From NCBI RefSeq assembly GCF_037392515.1, contig NC_090283.1:31574249-31638248 (forward strand): DNA of 64,000 nucleotides, given 5' to 3'. The stretch comes from Haliotis asinina. Lineage: Eukaryota > Mollusca > Gastropoda > Lepetellida > Haliotidae. Each line of letters starts with the position of its first letter. The stretch's first letter is position 1. Below are positions 36,533-49,500 of the stretch, in pieces. Both the position numbers and the translations under genes were made by a program. The notes beneath the pieces are model-generated. The model did not search any database. It saw nothing but the letters and a program-made list of their open reading frames with translations, and had not been told where the DNA came from.

Positions 36533-39349
36533 ATACGGGAGGGACAATGGGCGACTGCCACCATACCGACAAAAGTTCATAAAGGCAAGTATACATCTAT
36601 TAACATCAACTCTTTCAAGCACTAAACTCTTCATTATCTTTGTTCTCAGGACCCTGGACATCATCATCCTGGGGGCAGAAATGGATCGTGAAGTCCCCCA
36701 AAGGCAGTGACGACTGAAACGAGGACATTGCATGGACGGGAGTGACGATGGGCGACAGCCACCATACCGACAGAAGCCCATAAAGGCAAGTATATATCTA
36801 TTAACATCAACTCTTTCAAGCACTAAACTCTTCATTATCTTTGTTCTCAGGACCCTGGACATCATCATCCTGGGGGCAGAAATGGAGTGTGAAGTCCCCC
36901 AAAGGCAGTGACAACTGAAACGAGGACACTGCATGGACGTGAGGGACGATGGGCGACTGCCACCATACCGACAGAAACCCATAAAGGCAAGTATATATCT
37001 ATTAACATCAACTCTTTCAAACACTAAACTCTTTATTATCTTTACTCTCAGGACCCTGGACATCATCATCCTGGGGGCAGAAATGGACCGTGAAGTCCCC
37101 CAGAGGCAGTGACGACTGCCACGAAGACGCTGCATGGACGGGAGGGACGATGGGCGACTGCCAAAACACCGACAGAAGCCCATAAAGGCAAGTATATATC
37201 TATTAACATCAACTCTTTCAAACACTAAACTCTTTATTATCTTTACTCTCAGGACCCTGGACATCATCATCCTGGGGGCAGAAATGGACCGTGAAGTCCC
37301 CCAGAGGCAGTGACGACTGCCACGAAGACGCTGCATGGACGGGAGGGACGATGGACGACTGCCAAAATACCGACAGAAGCCCATAAAGGCAAGTATATAT
37401 ATCTATTAACATCAACTCTTTCAAACACTAAACTCTTTATTATCTTTACTCTCAGGACCCTGGACATCATCATCCTGGGGGCAGAAATGGACCGTGAAGT
37501 CCCCCAGAGGCAGTGACGACTGCCACGAAGACGCTGCATGGACGGGAGGGACGATGGGCGACTGCCACAATACCTACAGAAGCCCATAAAGGCAAGTATA
37601 TATATCTATTAACATCAACTCTTTCAAACACTAAACTCTTTATTATCTTTACTCTCAGGACCCTGGACATCATCATCCTGGGGGCAGAAATGGACCGTGA
37701 AGTCCCCCAGAGGCAGTGACGACTTCCACGAAGACGCTGCATGGACGGGAGGGACGATGGACGACTGCCACCATACCGACAGAAGCCCATAAAGGCAAGT
37801 ATATATCTATTAACATCAACTCTTTCAAACACTAAACTCTTTATTATCTTTAATCTCAGGACCCTGGACATCATCATCCTGGGGGCAGAAATGGACCGTG
37901 AAGTCCCCCAGAGGCAGTGACGACTGCCACGAAGACGCTGCATGGACGGGAGGGACGATGGGCGACTGCCAAAATACCGACAGAAGCCCATAAAGGGAAG
38001 TATATATCTATTAACATCAACTCTTTCAAACACTAAAGTCTTTATTATCTTTACTCTCAGGACCCTGGACATCATCATCCTGGGGGCAGAAATGGAGCGT
38101 GAAGTCCCCCAGAGGCAGTGACGACTGCCACGAAGACGCTGCATGGACGGGAGGGACGATGGACGACTGCCACCATACCGACAGAAGCCCATAAAGGCAA
38201 GTATATATCTATTAACATCAACTCTTTCAAACACTAAACTCTTTATTTGCTTTACTCTCAGGACCCTGGACATCATCATCCTGGGGGCAGAAATGGACCG
38301 TGAAGTCCCCCAGAGGCAGTGACAACTTCCACGGAGACGCTGCATGGACGGGAGGGACGATGGGCGACTGCCACCATACCGACAGAAGCCCATAAAGGCA
38401 AGTATATATCTATTAACATCAACTCTTTCAAACACTAAACTCTTTATTTGCTTTACTCTCAGGACCCTGGACATCATCATCCTGGGTGCAGAAATGGACC
38501 GTGAAGTCCCCCAGAGGCAGTGACGACTGCCACGAAGACGCTGCATGGACGGGAGGGACGATGGACGACTGCCACCATACCGACAGAAGCCCATAAAGGC
38601 AAGTATATATCTATTAACATCAACTCTTTCAAACACTAAACAATTTATTATCTTTACTCTCAGGACCCTGGACATCATATTCCTGGGGGCAGAAATGGAA
38701 CGTGAAGTCCGCCAGAGGCAGTGACGACTGCCACGAAGACGCTGCATGGACGGGAGGGACGATGGACGACTGCCACCATACCGACAGAAGCCCATAAAGG
38801 CAAGTATATATCTATTAACATCAACTCTTTCAAACACTAAACTCTTTATTATCTTTAATCTTAGGACCCTGGACATCATCATCCTGGGGGCAGAAATGGA
38901 CCGTGAAGTCCCCCAGAGGCAGTGACGACTGCCACGAAGACACTGCATTGATTGGAGGGACGATGGGCGACTGCCACCATTCCGACAGAAGCCCATAAAG
39001 GCAAGTATATATCTATTAACATCAACTCTTTCAAACACTAACATCTTTATTATCTTTACTCTCAGGACCCTGGACATCATCATCCTGGGGGCAGAAATGG
39101 ACCGTGAAGTCCGCCAGAGGCAGTGACGACTGCCACGAAGACGCTGCATGGACGGGAGGGACGATGGGCGACTGCCACCATTCCGACAGAAGCCCATAAA
39201 GGCAAGTATATATCTATTAACATCAACTCTTTCAAACACTAAACTCTTTATTATCTTTACTCTCAGGACCCTGGACATCATCATCCTGGGGGCAGAAATG
39301 GAGCGTGAAGTCCCCCAGAGGCAGTGACGACTGCCACGAAGACACTGCA
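36533..39349. repeat. 201-bp tandem array II, 14 copies, open on the minus strand and exon-like on the plus strand
   Basis: The marker GACCCTGGACATCATCATCC occurs at 36650, 36851, 37052, 37253, 37456, 37659, 37860, 38061, 38262, 38463, 38664, 38865, 39066 and 39267. The period is 201 bp except for two 203-bp steps caused by an extra AT. Since 201 is 67 codons, the minus strand is open for 626 codons (37470-39350, ATG start) and again for 290 codons (36512-37384); units start MGFCRYGGSRPSSLPSMQ. On the plus strand each unit has a branch-point-like CACTAAACT, a pyrimidine tract, a CTCAG/G acceptor, about 136 nt, and AAAG/GCAAGT, the GC-type donor consensus. The first three copies are the most diverged. 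No known domain. Confidence 0.9.
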
Positions 39350-39897
39350 TGCACTGTTGCTCTTCACTGCCTCGCGTTATGTTTGCAGTTTGCCCTATTG
39401 TTACGCGTTTCAGTTAGTTCACTGTTGACTTCGTTACATTTTTCTTTTTTGCCCTGGATATTTCAGAGGTCGTTGCACATTAGTCATTATCTACGTGTCT
39501 GTCGGTGGCAGCCTATGCGCACTTATCCTTACAATCTATCCTTATACTTATACAAACAACTCTAATGAGTTTGCTATTCCGTATTGCTTTAAGCCGCATT
39601 CAACACTCTTCCGCCAGAGTCAAGTCATCTTGTAAACAATTACGAAAATAATAAACCGCAAATGAGCGTTATATATGATCCAATCTAGCCTGATATGAAG
39701 GCAAGAAAACTTTCGGAGGACGTCTTATAACGAGAATTTCATATCAGAAACTTTTTCCCCATCCTCTGTCTGCGTGCGTGCGTGCGTGCGTGCGTTTGTT
39801 TATCGGTGTGTGATACAGAGTGAGAAAGAGAACACCCATAGCTGCAATCAGATCAAGGCCCATGTCACCCAAACGTAACACGCACACACACACACAC

Positions 39898-39959
<62 letters not shown>

Positions 39960-40135
39960 TGTGTATGAACACTACAGTATTGTCATAAATGTGCATTGAC
40001 GTGCATTTCTACTATCTAACGTCCTGGATAACCAAACATTTCTCAATTTAATAACCACACGTCATAATCCGAAACTTTGAAAGGACATATTAAGTACTAC
40101 GTGGTAGAGACACTAAGTGCTACATAGGAGATAGT
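39350..40135. other. Intergenic with two microsatellites
   Basis: (GCGT)n lies at 39771-39795 and (CA)n at 39879-39956. The rest shows no gene. Confidence 0.6.
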
Positions 40136-41530
40136 GTGTCCTACGTTGGAGATAATGACACCAAAATTTGTAATTTGTATAATAAATACAATCGTGGAAT
40201 ATTCATAAGCCAAGATATTGAAGACATAATGATTCTATTGTTTGCAGATGATGTTACAATGTTTTCATTTACAGCAGGTTTGCAACGATAACTGAATGTA
40301 TTAGATGATTTTAGTAACAAATGGAGTCTTGAAGTGAATACAAAAAAAATAATAAACATATAATTTAGAAACGGTGGTACATCACAGAGAAAAGAGAAAT
40401 GATACTTTGGGGATAAGCAACTAAAAAATGTTACATATTACAAGTACTTAGGGTTGATATTCTCCTCAATGCTCTCATGGTCAAACGCTTGTAATACTCT
40501 TGCTGCACAGGCATCTAAAGCAATGGTTTCTGTATTTCATTTATTTAGAAAGAGAAGATATATCTCATTAAATACAGCCTGTGAAATATGTGATAAGAAA
40601 ATTGCTTCTGTTTTATTATACGCACGTGACATATGGGGCAGTAATTACCATCTTGTAACAGAGCAAGTGCAAACTACATATTTTGAACGATAGTTAAGGG
40701 TGGGAAAGTTTGCATCTAACAAGGCTATACTTGGTGAGACAGGTAGATGTGATATGCTCATACTAACTCAAGTACGATGTATTAAGTATTGGATTAAGTT
40801 GTTGCAGATTTAAGTAAATCGGTATCCATATCAATGTTATGTGCAACTAAAAATAAACAGATGAAAATGGAAAATGTAATCGGGTGTCCAACATTAGAAC
40901 TATATTGTTTAGAACAAGTTTTTCATTTGTGTGGATAACACAAACTGCCGGTGATGTGGATATGTTTATACGGCAGTTTAGAGAAAGATTAACTGATATG
41001 TACAAACAAACTTGGCATGATTCTATTTGGAACTCGCATTATTTAACGCACTACTCTAAGTTGAAAGGAATTCTGGAGCCTGAATGTTAGATTTTGCAGC
41101 TGCATGATAAGTCTCTTCTGAGGGTAGTTTGTAAATTTAGAATATCCCTACATAATTTTAAAATTGTTTCTTTCAGGAGAGATAAAGACAATTGCATAAC
41201 TAGCTGTGTATGTATAAATTGAAATCTTGGTGCGACTGAAGTTGAATACTATGATTTTATGCAGTGTGCAAAATATAATGAAATTCGCCAAAAGTACTTA
41301 CCGCAGCTGAATGCCATGTCTCAGTGTGAACAAAGCATGATGAATGTACTACAGTTTAAAGATCCACACGTTATAAAATCATTTGCTCTATTTTTGAAGC
41401 ACCTGTTTAAGCATTATTCTTGAAAATAACACATGGCATTGTGAAATACTGTAACTGTCAACTGTATTACACGCCGTTAGGCCCACATTACTGAATAAAT
41501 ATGTCAGCCTGTCTGTCTGTCTGTCTGTTG
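40136..41530 (+). mobile_element. LINE 3' fragment
   Basis: The plus strand encodes RT motif C, ILLFADDVTMF, near 40230. YYKYLGLIFSSMLSWSNAC and the thumb region follow (40454-40693), then C-terminal scraps such as the frame at 40884-41090. Stops and frameshifts interrupt it. It ends GGCCCACATTACTGAATAAA, then TATGTCAGC and (CTGT)n at about 41510-41530. This is the same 3' signature, in the other orientation, as the LINE at 15-19 kb, so they are probably the same family. The 5' half is missing, as is usual for 5'-truncated insertions. Confidence 0.85.
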
Positions 41531-41531
41531 T

Positions 41532-42628
41532 CCTCATATGCAGATTTCATGTGCCCAAGGTTTAACACGTGATTATTCGATTTCTGTACTGTATGTCAGC
41601 TGGTGACCAGTGGTGACAGCCCGTTACTATGACAACAGACATAATGCAACCGTGACAATACTGTGTAATCAACCACCTACTGATGTGGCCTGTCTGATGG
41701 TCATGAATCACTGTGTCATGGTTCTAATAATCGTGTCATTTTGATATATTACACGCGTGTATTCAAGAGATGTACAATGAAAAGGAGTCAGTGTAGTATA
41801 AAAAAATATAGCAGCCAAAATATTTATTCGTCACAGATTTATTCCTTATACGGTTTTAAAGCTCATGATGACTAGTTTAAGCCTAGATGTAAATTAGATC
41901 TTGTTGTATATAACCAAACACAGTGTCATTATAGGGACAAATATAATATTAAATACATATTATAATTTAGAGGACGATTTGGTTGCTTCTCACTGTAATG
42001 AAATCAGTTCTGTTGTGATACACACTTTTCAAGACTGATATCCCATGTTGGTGATAAATTGCTTTACTGCTGGCCGTCCAGTTGCCATGGTTGTTATACC
42101 AGCATAATTGTGTCACTGAACTTCGATATTATACTGCTGACTAGTTATACCATATTATAGGTCATATAAATACTTTACACAAATCGTCGTATGTTATGCT
42201 AGGTATGGCTGTATCTGTCACAATCAATAAACTGTATTGACGTCATCACATGTTGTGTTTTACTTCAATAACATCAGCCTGTGGTGTGCTTCACTATAAT
42301 GGGTATTATGATACAGAAATAAATCTTTCACCTGGTGAGAAAAATTTATTTATATTTCTGTCTGTGCCCAAATATGGTGTCTACATTAATCCTGTTGTTC
42401 CACTGTGACTTGTCAGAGCCTCCTATTGAGGTGCACCGTGTTCCTTCATCCAAAACATTGCAATGCAAGTACCACTAAGGCTGCACTCATATATCTGAGA
42501 GGCGTCACAATTTTCACCTTTCCGGTCATAAACCTTCTCCCCTTGTGTTTTCTGCTGTTTGTCCTTCCGGTTGTCTGATGGCATGTTTCCCAGACACAAC
42601 CTGAGCATGATGTGCCGGTTTCACATGT
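41532..42628. other. Intergenic, no gene recognised
   Basis: AT-rich sequence without recognisable repeats or coding signals. Confidence 0.4.
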
Positions 42629-42631
42629 ATT

Positions 42632-42790
42632 AAGGGAGTGAGTGAGGTTGGTTTCACGTCGTTTGTATCAATACCCCAGCAGTATCACAGCAGAACACAC
42701 CAGAAATGGGTTTCACACATTGTATCCAGGTGGGAAATCGAATCCGGGTTTTCAGTTCGCCTTACCCACAGAGCTGATCCAACGCCCCAC
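42632..42790 (-). repeat. tRNA-like SINE (repeat B), worn minus-strand copy
   Basis: GAGTGAGTGAG at the left is the (ACTC)n tail read backwards. GGGAAATCGAATCCGGG at 42732-42748 is the reverse complement of a B box. The tail region is diverged. Confidence 0.65.
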
Positions 42791-43379
42791 CCATTTATTA
42801 AGAAATACTGGTATCTTGAATTGAACTCTATGATCAAAATTGTTTTTTATTGATAACACATAAATACATTTTGAGCAATCACGAAATATTGTTTTCTGAT
42901 ATCTCTATAACACTCTGCGGTATCTACTTGGATATTCGAAATTAATCAAACATATGTTAAATTGTTTTCCGATATATTTAAAACATTATTGATATCCTAA
43001 GCAGAATACACGTATCTTAAAAACAACTGAAGATATCTTTAACTTCTTAATAAATGTGAGAACGGCTTGCCAAACTTCTGCTGCATTCAAAACTAGGACA
43101 TTTGTTTCAGAACCGCCTATGCTTCGGCCATGCAAGTGGTGTTGACCCATTTTTCAAATCCATACTCACTAACCCTCATGAAAGTTTTTCGAAATATTAT
43201 GAACTTGAAATGTCAGTGTGATTCTGTTTGGTGGGGTACTTGATGCCTTCTAAGACGAAAATGACCTTTATGAAATCTTCTGTTCATGTATACAAACTTC
43301 CAATATGTGTATACGTAAGCTAATGTAGCAAGAGATACTGTTGTATTTTACTTTGTGGAGAATTTACAAAGACTTTCCG

Positions 43380-44150
43380 AAAGACCACAGAAAAACATTT
43401 GCTGCTGTTAACACAGGAATGAACACTGTGAAAACATTGTCGCATGATCACGGGACAGCGTATCTGAAGACACTGAACAAGTCTAATGAGCGAACAAAGT
43501 ACAGCAAATTGACACCACTGCTGATCGCCTGTCTTCAACGATGAATCAAGAAATATTCTGATGGTAAGATTTGGTGGTGGAAGTGTCATGGTTTGCGTTT
43601 TTGTTGAGTGGGATTTCAGGATGTGATAATGCAGCTTCCGACTACCCGTTTACCCGTTGGAACCTTAATGCTGCAGTGTACCATGTGTTTTCCCCTGATT
43701 CCATTTATGGCAGCACATGGTACAGGTATGCACTTTCAACAGGACGATGCCAGACCTCATACTGCCAACTTGACCTGGAATTATCTGCAGAATGCAGGAA
43801 CCCACGTCCTTGACTGGCTGTAAATATCACCTACCCTCAATCCAATCGAACATAACTGAGATGCTCTGCGTAGAGGTCTGCGTATTCTCAGGAAGCCACC
43901 CAGAATTTACCGGATCTTGGTGCTGCTGTGAAGGAACAATGGCGCCGACTCTGCTAATGTAGTTACATGCACCAGGCTGTCCATGAGGTGGCGTTACCTG
44001 GCAACTGTATGTGATCGCACGCTACTGAACGTTTGAAACGTAACGTAATTCTTGTAACTTGATGTTTTGTCTTCGCCTTTTTGTTGATAAATTCTGTGAT
44101 CACATGGAACCGATTGTTGGTATTGTGATTATTCTCAGTCCATCCCATCG
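43380..44150 (+). pseudogene. Tc1/mariner-type transposase, C-terminal remnant
   Basis: Recognisable pieces in order: VRFGGGSVMVC near 43562; FQQDDARPHTANLTWNYLQN near 43735, which holds the second catalytic Asp; and LNPIEHN followed by DALRRGLR near 43838-43880, around the third catalytic acid. Stops and frame changes between them show the gene is dead. Frames further 3' still resemble the family's C-terminus. Terminal inverted repeats were not identified. Confidence 0.85.
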
Positions 44151-44742
44151 ACCTTAAAAAAATAAATGATAATCTCTATACCACATACCACATACCTCAC
44201 ATACCACATATCTCTATACCTGTGTCCTTTCTTTTGTATGTAAATAAAATCGGAGGTTGCGACCGATTAGTGTTAATGTAGCCACTTAACTCAACTGTTC
44301 TAAACTACATTTTGTAAAATAGTCCACACTGTTTAAAGATACTGTTTACACGTGTTCGTAACGTTGGAACGGTTTTGTCATGAGTTCAATAAATCATGAA
44401 ACTGAATAAAAATTGTCAAATTCATAACAAACCTTTACATCAAACTGCAGTTGTTCGTATCCAAGATATGTGCACATGTTTTTCAGCAATTTGAAGTATG
44501 ATCCGAATGCAATTCACATGTGTATGGTTTGCAGTTGGTTTCCCAAAGTTAGTGGAGAAATTCGTCTTGGATGTAACCAAATATATATGCACCACATATA
44601 GTCAGTTCTTTAAGTGAGTCTTAGCTGTAGTATATATCCTGTATATCATCTAAACCATGAAGGCTAGAATCTTTACACAAAGCTGTGTGTCTCCAAGTCC
44701 AGCCACAAACGTATTATTTCAGAACACACGTATTTCATGATC

Positions 44743-44918
44743 TTTGGGCTAGTGGGGTAGCCTAGTGGTTAAGGTGTCCGTTCGGCACGCCATAGACCCG
44801 GGTTCAATTTCCCACATGAACACAACATGCGAAACACATTTCTAGTGTCTCCCCAGGTGATAGTGCTGGAATTTAGATAAAAGCGGAGTAAAACCATACT
44901 CACTCACTCACTCACCAT
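44743..44918 (+). repeat. tRNA-like SINE (repeat B), best A box
   Basis: TAGCCTAGTGG at 44758-44768 matches the polymerase III A-box consensus closely. A B-box-like GGGTTCAATTT at 44800 follows, then the GATAGTGCTGGAATTTAG tail and (ACTC)n. This is the copy that shows tRNA ancestry most clearly. Confidence 0.9.
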
Positions 44919-44919
44919 T

Positions 44920-45850
44920 GAGTTTCAAATCTGTTTAAGTTAACGAAATGATTTAACATGAGCATTTTACAAATCACACATGTTGGCGAATAGGAGCCTC
45001 ACTCTGAGGGTTTGGGTTCGGATCCGGGAAAGGAATCGGTATATTACCAATAAAATATACTCCCAAATAAAATGAAATTTTCACCTAACCAATGGTCTTA
45101 CATATTCAGAACTATCCAGTGTTCGGAAAGTCACAAAAATAATGCTACAAGTTTATTTCCGCTGTTTTTACAGATGGTAGCGCAATCTCTTGTCAGCTTC
45201 TGTTCCCTTATCCACAAACGTCGAGATATCTGGTCAGAAAGCAGTGATTTGTGCCAATCGAAGTCTGAGATGTCTCCCTTATTTAATCCGTGAGACACTT
45301 CTTACTGACAACAAAACCCAGATAATTAGAGAAAAAAAAGATTCTGTGAACTTGATTGAGTTTCGGAATATGTTTCGCGCCACGTACACTATGACACCAC
45401 ATTGTCCGCTTCAATCACTTTCACCACATTTCGAAACTGACATCTTAATGTGACGTGTGTGGATTCACAACTGCAATAATTTCAAAACATTTACATTACA
45501 GAGTAGAAACCAAATACCTGAATAAATTCATGATTTAAAACAACTTTTGATGAATTTTTGCCATCAGTTATTTGTTGTTCCATTTCCCAGACATGTATGA
45601 AATGTATGATAAAATGGTCAACTACTAAAGAATAAAATCATGACAATAGTCATGTGTGGATGCAAAATGTTTGTAATATCCCACAGAATCCAGTCAAGTA
45701 GAAAAACAAGACATTTAGCTGACCTCGTTACATTCTTGTACACAACAAATAATACATAGACAGACAACTTATACGTCCGCCTCAATCACTACGATTACAT
45801 TTGACAGTTTAAATAAATAAATCGCACTTGCATGTTTACACAATGTCATG
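44920..45850. other. Intergenic, downstream of the TRIM gene
   Basis: No coding region with domain support. The 87-codon plus-strand frame at 45190-45453 has no recognisable features. The sequence is AT-rich and probably 3' flank. Confidence 0.4.
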
Positions 45851-45863
45851 TTTATTTTATTGT

Positions 45864-46546
45864 CTAATTCAAGGCGTCATAGATAAGTGCCTTCTTGGTG
45901 TCAGTCATGGTGATATCTACCCCACTTGTCATCTTCATGTTGACTGTGTAGAGACCTGGCGGCCCAACACTAAACACGGGAAGGAAAGACTCCCTCCACT
46001 CAACATCCACCTTGGCTAAAACAACCTCTCTGTCAAGGTCGATGAAGGAGAGTCTCCCTCTCCCCACATCCAGCACAACGCCATAGTGGAGGGTGGCCTG
46101 TGTACCGGGTGTGTTTGATATTGTGTTTCTGTAACAATTTCCTTCCCCCTCCGGCTGCCACACCCTGGTACATAGACTCCCCAGGTGTGTGTCACAACTC
46201 TCTACACTGACACACCAGGAGCTCTGCTGTAGATAAACATACCACCCACTGTCCACCTGGCTCTCCCCCACTACACCCACCTCCAGGACAACCCACCCCA
46301 ACCCTCCACTCACCACACCCACCCTAGAGTGCGTCTCCCAGTACTGAGGGGTGTGTGGGGCAGGGATGACAGTAGAGGGGGATGGAGGAAGGGGGATGCA
46401 GGTGGAGGCACGTGCACCCCGATATTTCCGTAACCTGCTGCTGTCTCTGTGTTGCTTGGCGGGCGGCGAGTTGACCAGCTCACCGTCTGTAGTTACGTGG
46501 CACATGTCTGTGTTGGCTCGAGCAGCGTCCAGTTGTAGTTGAGGAC
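45864..46546 (-). CDS. TRIM gene, coding exon 2 (PRY-SPRY)
   Basis: 683 nt. It enters in phase 1 after TATATTTCCAG. PRY/SPRY landmarks: LQLDAARANTDM (the LDP-type motif), PQYWETHSRVGVV (WEV-type), GVVLDVGRGRLSFID (LDYE-type) and ESFLPVFSVG. It ends DALN then TAG. There is no counterpart next to the duplicated copy. Confidence 0.85.
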
Positions 46547-49500
46547 CTGGAAATATACATTCTGTATACAGTTTAACAAATTTCTCGACTTCAGATAACA
46601 AATTAGACATGTTAAATGTCATAATTGTGATTAAAGATATTACAACGTTGTGAAAATGTGTTTGTATTCTAAATGTTCTTCATGCAAGTTTACACCGACT
46701 GACATTGAAATAAACACTCTACGATACATTTTGTAAGAAATTATTCGTTGAACTGGTGTGCTCTCTGTAGTCAGAAATAGACATTTGGCGCCTGAAAACA
46801 CATTTGTATAAACTTGATATCATGGTAAAACTTTCATTGTTTATATTCTAAACTCTTCTTATACGATTTAGTGAACAATAAGACCGTCGTAGTAGTTGTT
46901 TGACGATATTTTTACATGAGTGTCTGTTATCAACAGGTAACTTCTACGTCCGCTTCAATCACTGACCACAATCTGTACACACTCGCTGGGCGGGAAACAG
47001 CTTGTTAAGTTATGTGTATTGACTTGGACACATGGTTATTTATCATTACACTAAATATTTTAATGTTTGACATTTTTTCAAATTGATCATATTCGTATTT
47101 ATTTACAAAGTTCATTACAAAGTTTATGAAAAGTATACACTTTTGCCGGGAGGACACTCAATGTTGCCAGTTAATTTTACGTATTTGACATTTACGTACT
47201 CATAGATCATATTTCACCAAACAAATCTTTAACACTTGCGAATGGAGAAAGTGTCGTTATCAATCAATTTGTTAGATCCATTCCAATAATATTCATGTAA
47301 ATAACGCTATAAACTGCATTGAATACTGAGCTTGCAGTTTCAACGTTTATTCCGGTTTAGAAACACAAAATTGTATTATCTACGTGATATATATGGGAAA
47401 ACTCATTATTTAGGCATATTAACATATTTTGCAAAAATACTCTTTAAGTATAACCTCCAAAGGGTAATTTCTTTACAGGTTACCTTATATGCATCAAAGT
47501 TTTGACATGAGATTTTTCTAACGTTGATAGTGGCAACCTGATTAAGGAAAGTCAACTACGGCCCTGAATTGATTATCAATTTGAACTTCCTTTGTACCAT
47601 ACAACTCTTGCAGTTATTAGGTGCACCAAGTTTTTGCAGTTTTCAAATCCATATGAGGTACCCATTTACAACTGTGTGGATTGGGACACATAGCCACAGT
47701 ACTTTGAACAAATGTACTGCACGTTGATGTACCCGCGAGGTTTTTGCACGTTTTCATGTGTCCAACGTTTGGTCATTTACTGACGCATTGGTGGGTTCTT
47801 TTAAGTGTACAGGGTTCTGTAATGTACACTAGGGGTTGCGACAAAACTGGAAGAGTCTGCACACAAGGTTGTTGCAGCCAGTCACAGGTGGACTCCTTCC
47901 CGACACCTCAGGCTCTCTGGATCTTTATCCTTGGACATGGTAGACCTCGCACCCTCACACCCTTTACTTCCTGACACCTCAAGCTCTCTGGATGTTTATC
48001 CTTGGACATGGTACACCTCGCACCCTTACACCCATTACTTCCTGACACCTCAAGTTCTCTGTATCTTTATCCTTGGACATGGTAGACCTCGCACCCTCAA
48101 ACCCCAGGAGCCAATGCTTTAATGAGTCTAACTCCAATGCTTTACCATGCAGTCAGAAGATGGAAAACATACATACATTATAACCAGTCCCATGTCTTTG
48201 ATAAGGGCATGTCCGACACTAGACTGGGCCCCGAAAGGATATCACTGGTTGCACGCTTGGACAGTCAGTAACCTATCCCTTTTCAGAAGGGCGCACATCA
48301 GTAGTGTAAAGTCACCAATCACGAGACTGACTTTACTCACACAGCAATGTCAACATGGTGCCTGGTCCTGTTACCAGACTGTAGGTTTTACTCCCCGCAT
48401 CTGTAAAACATTTCTAGGATTAAAGAACAAAACCAACAGTGCTTACAGACATGAAGAAATAAAGAGCATCTTCGATGTTCAGGACTTGGGAGGTACTCCA
48501 TCTTAGCATACTATTTCCACGACACATCTGGGTCTATTTAATAGTGAAGATTAAACACAAAATGTGACTGCTGTTGGGTATTGATAGCATGAAGGATCCT
48601 TGTCCATTATGTGTACACATGTCACAATACCAGGATAACATATTATACAAAATCCGAATGTTCATTACCAAGCTGTGTATTTGCTAATGTCGTTAATATT
48701 TCTATTCAAATCATAAGGATGTTTGGGAATGTGTTTCTGATATATCAGAATAGCTATGTATCTATTGTGATAACATAGCAGGAGAGAAAAAAGAGATGTA
48801 AAACAGTTTTGCTGTTTTCTATTTTCATGATTGTTTTCAAGGTAATGAAAAATAACCTTACCAAACTCTGTCAGTGGTGTCGATTCGTTGACAGCCTCCG
48901 GTGACTTCGACTTGAAACGAAATAAGATAGCTCAACGTCGCGATCTTAGATTTACAGTTGGCATGTTTCAGCTTTAATATACACGCTCATTTTACAGACA
49001 ATGCGAAGATTATAAAATATGTACATCGGTAATCGTGGAGTGTTGATGTTGCTTACCTAATGAAAAAAGCTCGATGTGTATACGCATGGCTACAGAGTAA
49101 GAAGTACTTACCTGCTTGTGTGCGTTCTTCGTGTCAGTTAAATGTGTATCCTTGTCTGTAAGATAACCTACAGCTGTTCATTAATCAAACCTTTTATGTC
49201 ATGATAACCAGCAAATGTTTCCTCAATTGATTTAAATGTTTCAATGAATTATTATTGGAAATGTCTAAATACAGCGTCGATATGCCATCTCAAGGTGACA
49301 TTATATAATTGGAAAATATATATAAAAAAATGCTTCAAACATTTCACGTTTGATAAATCTTTATCAGTATCACTGTAAACATTAAGACGTATTGTTAAAG
49401 TATGAAGTAAGCACCTGTATGTGTGTGTTTATCAGATGCTGATCCATGTCCATAGACAGATCCGAAGGCAGAGATGTCGGATTTCAATTTATCCAGCCCT

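Noticed and set aside
36533-39349. CRISPR-like regularity of the 201-bp array
   Set aside because: Whole units are conserved with no variable spacers; the period is far too long and the genome is eukaryotic.
44750-44830. Possible tRNA gene with good A and B boxes
   Set aside because: The arms do not pair as a cloverleaf, and the sequence continues into the SINE tail shared with other copies.
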